Shown here: one piece after another, positions 20,376-27,365 of the stretch
Numbering within the stretch: the stretch's first letter is position 1
Layout of the letters: each line of letters starts with the position of its first letter
Source of the DNA: Lentisphaerota bacterium
GTDB lineage: Bacteria > Verrucomicrobiota > Lentisphaeria > Victivallales > Victivallaceae
Reading direction: 5' to 3'
Assembly (NCBI GenBank): GCA_015061695.1
Contig: SUWA01000004.1
Coordinates: forward strand, 1-63,314
DNA: 63,314 nucleotides
Notes under the pieces: model-generated
Seen by the model: only the letters and a program-made list of their open reading frames with translations
Told to the model about the DNA's origin: nothing
Databases searched by the model: none
Program-made: the position numbers and the translations under genes

Positions 20376-21264
20376 ACTTTGCCTCCCTGGCGGTACGCAA
20401 AAATGCACCATTCCCCGGTACGATCTTCCAGAAATAACTTATTTGACTGCGCCGCAATTCCCTTATCAGCAAAGCGCAGTTGGCCGTGGCATCCGGTTCG
20501 CAAAGCAAAGCGGGGAAAAATTTTTTATCCTGATTTTCCGGCATGGCCATTTTTTTGAAATCAAATTCATTGAGTTTGATCCCCTGCCCCGGGAGCTTGC
20601 GCAATTTGTAATAGTCCTCACCATCCTGACTGACCATATTTATGCGGATACCGCCGCCGGAACTTTGCAAATCGCGGACATGCTTATTGCTGCCGATCAC
20701 AAAAATCTCGTTGGATGTTACCAGCAGCCACCACGGCTCCTGACCGTTGACACCCGACAGTTCCGGCAACTTTACACGCTCAATATCAGTATGTTTGAGC
20801 TGTGTTTGCAATTTACTTTGTTCTGCAGCCAGATAGCGGGATAATTCATCGCTTTTGCCCTGCCAGCGCTGCAATACAGCCTGCTGCCGGCGGAGTTTAT
20901 CCAGTTCAGTCTGCATAGTTTCCAGTTCAGCAGCCAGCGCGTTGGCCCGTTCGGTCTGCTGCCGGTAACGCTGCTGCAGCTGTTGATCGGCTTGAGTTTG
21001 AGCTTCGGCAACAGGAGCAAGATTTTGCAGTATAGCGTATTCCATATTGAGTGCTTTCAACTGATCTTCAGTTACCTCAAGTTCAGTTTGCAACCGGTCA
21101 AAAGCCGCTTTATCCACCATATTGGAGTTGCCGGACAGCCTTTCGGCCACCGAAGAACCGCCCAGCAATATGGCGGCAAACAACACGGCACCAAACACAT
21201 TGCACATGGCATCAAGCAGCAGATCCAGACTCGATGGCACAGTAAATCCCCGCTTGCGGCTCAT
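20359..21264 (-). CDS. Coiled-coil membrane partner (ExbD/MotB-like position), paralog 2
   Basis: This 301-residue protein has a short basic N-terminus, one transmembrane helix at about 17-36 (LLDAMCNVFGAVLFAAILLGG), a long coiled coil at about 48-150 and a C-terminal alpha/beta domain at about 165-300. The DLLLDAMCNVFG stretch before the helix resembles the N-terminal helix of MotB/ExbD-type stator partners. The topology matches its upstream neighbour (21261-22061), with which it overlaps by 4 bases. By position it is a second partner of the ExbB-like channel. No OmpA-type peptidoglycan-binding motif is seen. Confidence 0.72.
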   Translation of the reverse strand: MSRKRGFTVPSSLDLLLDAMCNVFGAVLFAAILLGGSSVAERLSGNSNMVDKAAFDRLQTELEVTEDQLKALNMEYAILQNLAPVAEAQTQADQQLQQRYRQQTERANALAAELETMQTELDKLRRQQAVLQRWQGKSDELSRYLAAEQSKLQTQLKHTDIERVKLPELSGVNGQEPWWLLVTSNEIFVIGSNKHVRDLQSSGGGIRINMVSQDGEDYYKLRKLPGQGIKLNEFDFKKMAMPENQDKKFFPALLCEPDATANCALLIRELRRSQISYFWKIVPGNGAFLRTAREAKYEVAH

Positions 21265-22061
21265 AATTCAAACCCTCCTGAATTTTCCGACACCAGCGGT
21301 TCAGCAATGATCCGAACAGTTGGGAACTCCCGGCTCAACTGATCTTTCAGCGCCTGGGCAAATTTTCCGGCCGACGGGCGGATGGCAATGATCAAACGTA
21401 TTTTATCGGCTTTGATCGCTTTCAGGCGACTTCGTAACTCATTCAGCGCGGCTTGCGGCGTCGGGTCATCAGCGCCCAACTGCAGTTTCTGCTGCCGGTG
21501 GTCGCTCCACAACCAGCAGCCGCGGCGGCAATCAAGAATGACCAATGCTTCAGAATCATCATTATCCAGTTTAAAAGTATTCTTCCGCTCCTTGATTACG
21601 GATTGCAAACGCTCCAACTGTGCAACTTGTTCCAACAGTTCGCGCACTGCCGGATCGGCTTGAGCCGTTTCCTGCCGGATGCCGGCGATTTCTGCGGAAA
21701 GTTTTTTGTGCAGCAGCTCCCACTCCAACAACGAAGCATTGACTTCCGCCTCCGCCGCTGCATACTGCGAATTTACCGATGCAGCCGATTGGCGGTCATG
21801 GTTGCGGCTCTGTTCCCGGCGCAGTTTTTTCAGCGCCCGGCTTTTGGATCTCAATTCATCCTGCCGCAGCTGCAGACGTTTTTGCAACAGCTCATAATCC
21901 GATTTGGCAATCAGCGACTGCGCCCCGTCTGACGCATGATTCCGGTTGTAAGCCGCCAGCAGAACAATGATCAGCAACGCCCCCGCCAGAGCCGTTATAA
22001 TATCCTGAAATGCAAAAAAAGATACCGGCAGCTGCCGGTTCTTCCTCCGGAAACGGCTCAT
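21261..22061 (-). CDS. Coiled-coil membrane partner (ExbD/MotB-like position), paralog 1
   Basis: This 266-residue protein has a basic N-terminus (MSRFRRKNRQ), one transmembrane helix at about 18-41 (FQDIITALAGALLIIVLLAAY), a coiled coil of about 110 residues, and a C-terminal domain with LVILDCRRGCWLW and LIIAIRPSAGKFAQAL. The FQDIITALAG motif and a helix followed by a coiled coil are common in proteins coded beside MotA/TolQ/ExbB channels. It overlaps the ExbB-like gene by 1 base and the second coiled-coil gene by 4, so the three are tightly coupled. Function beyond a channel partner is unknown. Confidence 0.75.
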   Translation of the reverse strand: MSRFRRKNRQLPVSFFAFQDIITALAGALLIIVLLAAYNRNHASDGAQSLIAKSDYELLQKRLQLRQDELRSKSRALKKLRREQSRNHDRQSAASVNSQYAAAEAEVNASLLEWELLHKKLSAEIAGIRQETAQADPAVRELLEQVAQLERLQSVIKERKNTFKLDNDDSEALVILDCRRGCWLWSDHRQQKLQLGADDPTPQAALNELRSRLKAIKADKIRLIIAIRPSAGKFAQALKDQLSREFPTVRIIAEPLVSENSGGFEL

Positions 22062-22882
22062 CAGCGATCCGGCTCCGTTCCGACTTCAGTTCCGGATGTC
22101 TGACCGGCGGCAGACATGATGTGCTTCTTTACTTCGCCGATAAAATCCAATTCGCACTGCGAGCGGTACGAAGAAATCAACTGCAGGATCAATGCCAGTA
22201 CCAGTGCAATAAGTGTAGTTTCAAACGCCGTGGCCAGTCCGCCGGTGATCTGCGGCAAAACAGCATCAAAACCGCTCTTGCCCTCCGCGCCGGTCAGACT
22301 GCCGAAATTGCTGACCGCCCGCGCCAGTCCCAGCACGGTACCGATAAATCCCAGCACCGGAATCGCCCAGATGAACGAACTTATACTCATAAAGGTGTTT
22401 TCGGACTCTTTTTCCAGATCGTCAAAACAGCTTTCCATCAGCCCGGTGATTTCCAACTCGCTTAAATTGCGTTTTTTCAATGTCAAAAGTTTTTCCAGCG
22501 CCGCCGGAGCGATAAAATCGCTGACATTGCTGTAAAGTTCCGCCAGATCTTCTCCGGTGGCGTTTTCCGGGATGGCTGCCAGCGCCTTTTTCTGCACCGC
22601 AAGTTTACTGCGTTTGAGCAACAGCATACTCCATGTCCACATGGCCAGCAGCACGGTTATCACCGGAATAAAAGAGCGGTCGGCCGCGCCGCCGGGAAAA
22701 AACATTTCGATCGTAACTGTGCCCGGGTATATCTCGCGCAACAAAGCCAGTACGCCGTAGAGAGCTGCCGTCAGCATTACGCCCATGACCAGCGAACTGA
22801 AACGCCGCACGGCAGTCCCGCCTTTGGCAGCAATCCCAAAGCGTTCTTCCCAATCCAGTTTGACTATATCGAATTTACGCAT
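22061..22882 (-). CDS. MotA/TolQ/ExbB proton-channel family protein
   Basis: This 273-residue protein has about four transmembrane segments (near 32-52, 66-88, 165-190 and 212-240). The family core is seen as FIWAIPVLGFIGTVLGLARAV followed by GGLATAFETTLIALVLALIL. Such proteins form ion-driven stators with ExbD/MotB-type partners, here presumably the two coiled-coil proteins downstream. The ATG at 22882 has AAAGGAG eight bases upstream. Its first 32 codons and leader recur in the chimeric gene at 22964-23587. Which cell structure the motor acts on is unknown. Confidence 0.88.
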   Translation of the reverse strand: MRKFDIVKLDWEERFGIAAKGGTAVRRFSSLVMGVMLTAALYGVLALLREIYPGTVTIEMFFPGGAADRSFIPVITVLLAMWTWSMLLLKRSKLAVQKKALAAIPENATGEDLAELYSNVSDFIAPAALEKLLTLKKRNLSELEITGLMESCFDDLEKESENTFMSISSFIWAIPVLGFIGTVLGLARAVSNFGSLTGAEGKSGFDAVLPQITGGLATAFETTLIALVLALILQLISSYRSQCELDFIGEVKKHIMSAAGQTSGTEVGTEPDR

Positions 22883-23488
22883 AAACAACCACTCCTTTTC
22901 TGCTGTAAGGAAAAGTAACACCAAACCGGAAAAATTTCAACTTTTTAAGCTGAATATTACTGTTTATTTATCACCCGGCAGCTTTTCCTGCCACGAATCA
23001 CCAGTCCAGTCAAAACATCTGCCATCAATAGTTTTTACCCCTTTTATACTGAAGTCGGTATTTTCAAGTGCAATATACTTTCCGTTGACAACAATACCAT
23101 ATTCATCACCGTTACGCATGTGGTCAAAAATCAGATCTTTATTGTAATCCGCGGCAGTGATGCGGTCATATTTCAGAATATAGCCGTCAAACCTGTCTAT
23201 CCAATCAAATTTAACGTCCAGCACTTCACTGCCCAACCCAAAGACAAGACTGCCGCCGGACGAACAATGTATGAGACCTTGAGGCGTAGTGTAAAAAAAT
23301 ATTTTTCCCTGCCCGTCCTCCGTCTGTTCGCAAGGTTCGACTGCAATTATCTCTTCTCCTGGCAGAACTTCAGGATATATACCGGATAATTTTTCACTCT
23401 TTATTTTTTCATGTTCCGGGCAAAACCAGCGGTATATGACAAACACATTAGCCGGCAAAAGCAATAATACGATCAGCAAAAAAACTGC
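22783..23488 (-). repeat. Tandem duplication, copy B (about 706 bp)
   Basis: This copy runs from codon 34 of the chimeric gene (A34-V-F) through the 3' end of that gene and the spacer into codon 32 of the ExbB-like gene. The best-conserved part is 22872-23002, which matches 23577-23708 over about 131 bases with only one substitution and one 1-base indel. A 42-bp exact match (23447-23488 with 24153-24194) marks the other end. The offset is 705-706 at both ends. Confidence 0.9.
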
Positions 23489-23587
23489 CGTCACCAGCGA
23501 GCTGAAACGCCGCATGGCTGTACCGCCTTTAGAGGCGATCCCGAAACGTTCTCCCCTATCCGGTTTTACTATATCCAATTTACGCAT
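22964..23587 (-). CDS. Chimeric membrane protein (ExbB N-terminus fused to duplicated neighbour)
   Basis: This 207-residue protein starts with MRKLDIVKPDRGERFGIASK, nearly the same first 32 residues as the ExbB-like protein. It then joins at AVFLLIVLLLLPAN to a sequence paralogous to the gene at 23670-24212, whose C-terminus is the same (GDSWQEKLPGDK). The result is a cytoplasmic ExbB-like tail, one membrane helix and a periplasmic domain. The reading frame is open and has an AAGGAG ribosome site, so it may be expressed. The C-terminal domain is not a family I recognise. It arose by the 705-bp tandem duplication. Confidence 0.82.
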   Translation of the reverse strand: MRKLDIVKPDRGERFGIASKGGTAMRRFSSLVTAVFLLIVLLLLPANVFVIYRWFCPEHEKIKSEKLSGIYPEVLPGEEIIAVEPCEQTEDGQGKIFFYTTPQGLIHCSSGGSLVFGLGSEVLDVKFDWIDRFDGYILKYDRITAADYNKDLIFDHMRNGDEYGIVVNGKYIALENTDFSIKGVKTIDGRCFDWTGDSWQEKLPGDK

Positions 23588-24194
23588 AATCAACCACTCC
23601 TTTTCTGCTGTAAGGGAAAAGTAACACCAAACCGGAAAAATTTCAACTTTTTAAGCTGAATATTACTGTTTATTTATCACCCGGCAGCTTTTCCTGCCAC
23701 GAATCACCCGCCCATTCAAAAACTCTGTTATCCGGAGTTCTGGCTTCCGTCTGCGAAAATCCCGCTTGCAAAACAGGCGTATACTTGCCGTTGACGGAAA
23801 TACCACTTTCAGTCCCGGAGCGGAAATAATCAAAAAGCAGATCTTTATTGTAATCTATTGCAATGACATTGCCGTACATTATTATGTAACCGCTATCCCG
23901 ATCTATCCAATCGAACCTGGTGCTTGTCAAATCACAACCGAAACTGAAAACGACTCTTCCGCCGGAAGAGTGATACAGACTTCCTTGCGGCACACGGTAA
24001 TAAAAGTCGGTTTTACCTGTACTATCGGTCTGAACTTGCGGTTCTGCTGTAATTATCTCTGCTACCGGAGAATTTTCCAAAATTATTTTTTTGCAAGCAT
24101 CGGATTTTTCCGGCACCGGAGCCGGAAAAATCCGGCGGTACAGCAAAAACAAATTAGCCGGCAAAAGCAATAATACGATCAGCAAAAAAACTGC
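23489..24194 (-). repeat. Tandem duplication, copy A (about 706 bp)
   Basis: This copy covers the gene at 23670-24212 from codon 7, the spacer, and the ExbB-like first codons that now begin the chimeric gene. Spacer and leader (23577-23708) are almost identical to copy B while the coding parts have diverged. Confidence 0.9.
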
Positions 24195-24212
24195 ATATTG
24201 TGTCTTTTTCAT
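23670..24212 (-). CDS. Single-pass membrane protein, parent of the chimera
   Basis: This 180-residue protein has a short start (MKKTQY), one transmembrane helix at about 7-26 (AVFLLIVLLLLPANLFLLY) and a periplasmic domain. The domain has motifs shared with the chimeric paralog: LYHSSGG, FDWIDR, DYNKDL-FD, VNGKY and GDSWQEKLPGDK. The DYNKDLLFDYF stretch resembles an EF-hand-like acidic loop in secreted repeats, but I cannot assign a family. It heads the ExbB operon and is preceded by a putative promoter at 24249-24276. Confidence 0.75.
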   Translation of the reverse strand: MKKTQYAVFLLIVLLLLPANLFLLYRRIFPAPVPEKSDACKKIILENSPVAEIITAEPQVQTDSTGKTDFYYRVPQGSLYHSSGGRVVFSFGCDLTSTRFDWIDRDSGYIIMYGNVIAIDYNKDLLFDYFRSGTESGISVNGKYTPVLQAGFSQTEARTPDNRVFEWAGDSWQEKLPGDK

Positions 24213-24248
24213 ACTTCTTTCCAGTCTGTAAATTCAGTATTCGGTGGT

Positions 24249-24276
24249 AATATAGATGAAAAGCTTTGAAAAGCAA
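24249..24276 (-). promoter_or_regulatory. Putative promoter of the ExbB-like operon
   Basis: On the minus strand TTGCTT (24276-24271), a 16-base spacer and TATATT (24254-24249) lie about 35 bases ahead of the first gene. Confidence 0.45.
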
Positions 24277-24398
24277 ATCGCAAACATATTTTATAATTTG
24301 TATTTATTGTATATCCTTGCGCACCAAAACATCTGTTATTCTGCGGATTGTCAACCAATATTCACCGACAGCTGCTGAAAAAAATATTGCACTATTAT

Positions 24399-24427
24399 TT
24401 GACAACCGGATGGATTCAGGTTATATT
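24399..24427 (+). promoter_or_regulatory. Promoter of the YihY family gene
   Basis: TTGACA (24399-24404), a 17-base spacer and TATATT (24422-24427) give a near-consensus sigma-70 promoter 45 bases before the ATG at 24472. Confidence 0.65.
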
Positions 24428-24471
24428 TTCATTATAATTGTATACTTTTAACAAGCCGGAAAAATAAAACT

Positions 24472-25821
24472 ATGATCAAAAAACTGCTTAAAAAAGTGTT
24501 CCCTGATTCATTTGAACGCAGCGTCCGCTCCCGCAAATGGCATCTCCGGCGCTGTTGGTGCATCATCCGTGAATCGCTGCCGACTTTTACCGAAGCCGAA
24601 GGCCAGTTGCGGGCTTCGTCACTGACTTATTACACGCTTTTTGCTTTTGCTCCGGTGCTGGCGCTGATTTTCGGCATGGCCAAAGGTTTTTCGCTGGATA
24701 TATGGGTCAAAACTGTGTTGATATCCAAGATGAAACACCAGGAAGAAATGCTCAACTGGCTCTTCGGTTTTGCGGAATCGGCCTTGAGTCAGGCCAGCGG
24801 CGGGGTGATAGCCGGGGTGGGCGCGCTGATCCTCTGCTGGTCGGTGATCAAGATGATCGGCAACATCGAAACTGCGGTAAACCGGGTCTGGCATGTCAAA
24901 AAAAGCCGCACCATTTTCCGTAAATTCACCGACTATCTTTCGTTTCTGGTAATTGCACCGGTACTCCTGATCGCGGCAAGTTCAGCGACGCTGCTGTTGG
25001 AACGCGGAGTGAATTTCCTGGCCGAAAACTGGTTGTTTTTCCGGGGCATAAAGCCGTTGCTTGAGGTGCTTTTCCGGTTGCTGCCCTTTTTGATCGTCTG
25101 GATATTGTTCACGTTTGTCTACGCATTTCTGCCCAACACCAGAGTAAAGTTTTCGGCGGCACTCTTCGGCGGGATCATTGCCGGAACGATATATCAGCTT
25201 TTGCAAGCCGGGTATTTTTTCATGCAGATAGCGCTCTCCAAATACAATGTTATTTACGGGAGTTTTTCGGCCCTGCCGCTTTTTCTGGTCTGGAGCTACT
25301 GTAACTGGACAGTTATCCTCTTCGGCGTAACGTTGAGTTACCTCTATCAAACCTACGATTATGACAGCAAATTGGCTAAAGACAGCGAACGCACCACCTC
25401 CGAAAAACGGCTGATCGCCGTAATGCTGGCCGCGATCATCACCCGTGATTTTGCCGATGGCGAGCCGGCCCCCAACAGCAGATCGCTGGCCAAACGTACC
25501 GGTTTGACCGAAACTCTGGTGTGCGATATACTCAATAACCTTGACCAGCGCAACATCATTGCGCCGATTGCCGCCAGCGAATACGGTACCATAACCTACA
25601 TACCGGCCATGCCGTTGGAAAAAATGACCGTATTCAATCTTTTTGAACGCTACGATGACTTCAAACTGCCCGCGATACCGGATTTTGCCGGCAGCGAACT
25701 TTGCAAAGATACGATTGCGGCATTGAAAGATATCCGGCAAAGTCTGACCGATTCCCCCGGCAATATGGAGCTTTTGCAACTCCTGCCTGCGCCGCTGGAA
25801 GAACCGGAAAAAAAGAATTGA
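24472..25821 (+). CDS. YihY/BrkB family inner-membrane protein with C-terminal winged-helix region
   Basis: This 449-residue protein has the YihY/virulence factor BrkB core with about six membrane segments. It begins with the conserved RASSLTYYTLFAFAPVLAL and ends with SFSALPLFLVWSYCNWTVILFG. A cytoplasmic extension from about residue 305 contains a winged-helix-like segment (SLAKRTGLTETLVCDILNNLDQRNIIAP), as seen in many members. The family was once called RNase BN, but the role as a nuclease is not supported; function remains unclear. It is monocistronic with its own promoter. Confidence 0.9.
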   Translation: MIKKLLKKVFPDSFERSVRSRKWHLRRCWCIIRESLPTFTEAEGQLRASSLTYYTLFAFAPVLALIFGMAKGFSLDIWVKTVLISKMKHQEEMLNWLFGFAESALSQASGGVIAGVGALILCWSVIKMIGNIETAVNRVWHVKKSRTIFRKFTDYLSFLVIAPVLLIAASSATLLLERGVNFLAENWLFFRGIKPLLEVLFRLLPFLIVWILFTFVYAFLPNTRVKFSAALFGGIIAGTIYQLLQAGYFFMQIALSKYNVIYGSFSALPLFLVWSYCNWTVILFGVTLSYLYQTYDYDSKLAKDSERTTSEKRLIAVMLAAIITRDFADGEPAPNSRSLAKRTGLTETLVCDILNNLDQRNIIAPIAASEYGTITYIPAMPLEKMTVFNLFERYDDFKLPAIPDFAGSELCKDTIAALKDIRQSLTDSPGNMELLQLLPAPLEEPEKKN

Positions 25822-25897
25822 TAAAATTCTCACTGCCCCGAATACTCTGCAAACAGCTTCAAATATCAAATGCTCTGTTCCCAATAAGGGTCGGTAC

Positions 25898-26051
25898 TTG
25901 AGGAGGGGGAAAAGACCTTTTGCTGGATCGGTCCTTTTCCCCCTCCTCAACTTGTCACGGCGTAACCCGCAGGGTGAAGACGGAACTCCACCCCTTTTTT
26001 CCAAACCTTTTCCCGGCATTTATCTATTTGCTCTGCAAATAGATAAATGCC
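25898..26051. repeat. Dispersed three-hairpin intergenic element, copy 1
   Basis: Hairpin 1 spans 25898-25950 (outer pairs TTGAG/CTCAA). A small hairpin ACCC-GCA-GGGT lies at 25965-25975. Hairpin 2 (26015-26051) is a perfect 17-bp stem with a 3-base loop TCT. The conserved core around 25949-25986 (CAACTTGTC, CGGCGTA, GAAGACGGAAC) recurs at 54277-54313. The spacing between hairpins (14 and 39 bases) is identical in both copies. The 408-base gap between yihY and the zinc-ribbon gene holds nothing else but this element and a possible promoter near 26154. Confidence 0.8.
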
Positions 26052-26229
26052 ATTCAAGTTTTAAAAAAGTTACAATACAAAAGTTGATCATAAAGATTTT
26101 TACTGACCTACCCGTATTGAGAACAGATCCATATCAAAAAAAAGCGTAAACGCTTGAAAAAAAAAAACTTATGATATATTAATTTCCGTTTCATTAAAAA
26201 ATTCATATTGCAAATGAAAGGGAAAAAAT

Positions 26230-26808
26230 ATGGCGATGATTCAATGCAGAGAGTGCGGAAAAAAAATCTCTGATGCCGCAGTTGCGTGTCCGGAGTGCGG
26301 TTGTCCTGTTCAAAATCAGACTGACTGCGCAACAGCTTCAACTCCTCCGGCAGCTGTTGCCGCAGATGATACACTCAAAAAGAACAAACGCAAACAGCTC
26401 CTTTCCATTATCGGGACTGTAATCGCGCTTGCGGTTGCGATCGGTACTCCGCTGCTGAACCGCTGCAATAAAACTTTGCGCGAAGAGATGATCCGGGAAA
26501 ATAAAAACGCCGCGATACAGGTGTTGCAAGATGTAAAAAATGAAGAAAATTTCGATAATTGTGCCAAATACGTTGTTCCTGATAAGCGGAACGATGAAGA
26601 ATTCTGTCTTATGGTACATTTTCTCGGAATAAAGATGAAAGCCTACCCCGACCAAATCACATTTACGGATTGTAAAGTAAAAACCGATTGGGTAACGATC
26701 ACGGTTTCATATCCGGTTGAGGCTACCTCAACCACCGAAAAAGCGATTGTTGAATTTGTCAGAAAAAATGGAGAATGGTTCATCAGCAAAATGGAGGTTC
26801 TTGATTAA
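26230..26808 (+). CDS. Zinc-ribbon membrane protein of unknown function
   Basis: This 192-residue protein begins with a treble-clef zinc ribbon (CRECGKKISDAAVACPECGC, four Cys). A low-complexity linker and a transmembrane helix at about 58-76 follow, then a C-terminal domain of about 110 residues that ends in WFISKMEVLD. The C-terminal part resembles small extracytoplasmic NTF2/DUF4878-like domains, but this is a guess. GGGAAAAAAT lies before the ATG. A possible promoter (TTGAAA 26154, TATATT 26175, short 15-base spacer) precedes it. Confidence 0.75.
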   Translation: MAMIQCRECGKKISDAAVACPECGCPVQNQTDCATASTPPAAVAADDTLKKNKRKQLLSIIGTVIALAVAIGTPLLNRCNKTLREEMIRENKNAAIQVLQDVKNEENFDNCAKYVVPDKRNDEEFCLMVHFLGIKMKAYPDQITFTDCKVKTDWVTITVSYPVEATSTTEKAIVEFVRKNGEWFISKMEVLD

Positions 26809-26835
26809 AAACATACTCCGGATGATATAAAACAA

Positions 26836-26869
26836 GGGGCTGTCGCAAATTTTACTTTGCAGCAGCCCC
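26836..26869. terminator. Bidirectional terminator-like hairpin
   Basis: GGGGCTGTCGCAAA (26836-26849) pairs with 26856-26869 except for two central mismatches. It lies between the convergent zinc-ribbon gene and iorB and resembles the hairpin at 7461-7496. Confidence 0.6.
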
Positions 26870-26889
26870 TGTTCTGTATTGCTGTATTT

Positions 26890-27363
26890 TTATTTACCGC
26901 GACCGAGAGCGAACGCGGTCAGGTTGACTGCGTGGTGCTTTTCGGGCAGGAATTTTTTCAATGCATCGATCCAGCACTGTTCCGGAATATCCGGCAAGCT
27001 GGCGCTCAACACACCGAGCATGGCAATGTTGATGGTTTTGGGATTTTCCAGCTTGCTTGCATCCACATCGCTCAAGGTGATGAGTTTGCCGTCAGCTTTG
27101 AGCTTGGGTTTGTTGACTTCGATCTGGGTATCTTCCAAAACCAGCAGAAAATCCGTTTCTCCGGCGGGGATCATGGGACTGGCCACATCTTCGCCGTAAC
27201 GCACTTCGCTGGAAACCGAACCGCCGCGCTGGCTCATACCATGCACTTCGCTCTTTTTAACATCGAATCCGGCACTGAACACAGCTTCGGCCACGATATC
27301 GGAGGCTTTCAGCACGCCCTGACCGCCCAAACCGGCGACAATAATATTGATCGTCTTGCTCAT
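26890..27363 (-). CDS. iorB: Indolepyruvate ferredoxin oxidoreductase, beta subunit
   Basis: This 157-residue protein is the gamma-type subunit of the 2-oxoacid:ferredoxin oxidoreductase superfamily (NIIVAGLGGQGVLKASDIVAEA, SEVHGMSQRGGSVSSEVRYG). With IorA it oxidatively decarboxylates arylpyruvates from aromatic amino acids to aryl-acetyl-CoA. The start is either this ATG or a GTG six bases earlier (27369) that would overlap the iorA stop in GTGA; the GTG is actually better spaced from the GGAG. It is the last gene of the symporter/iorA/iorB cluster. Confidence 0.93.
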   Translation of the reverse strand: MSKTINIIVAGLGGQGVLKASDIVAEAVFSAGFDVKKSEVHGMSQRGGSVSSEVRYGEDVASPMIPAGETDFLLVLEDTQIEVNKPKLKADGKLITLSDVDASKLENPKTINIAMLGVLSASLPDIPEQCWIDALKKFLPEKHHAVNLTAFALGRGK

Positions 27364-27365
27364 AA

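Noticed and set aside
22783-24194. Insertion sequence flanked by direct repeats
   Set aside because: No transposase and no terminal inverted repeats; the repeats are explained by a tandem duplication with the same offset at both ends.
25898-26149. Short open frame across the three-hairpin element
   Set aside because: The conserved feature is base pairing, not codons; the other copy is not open in the same way.
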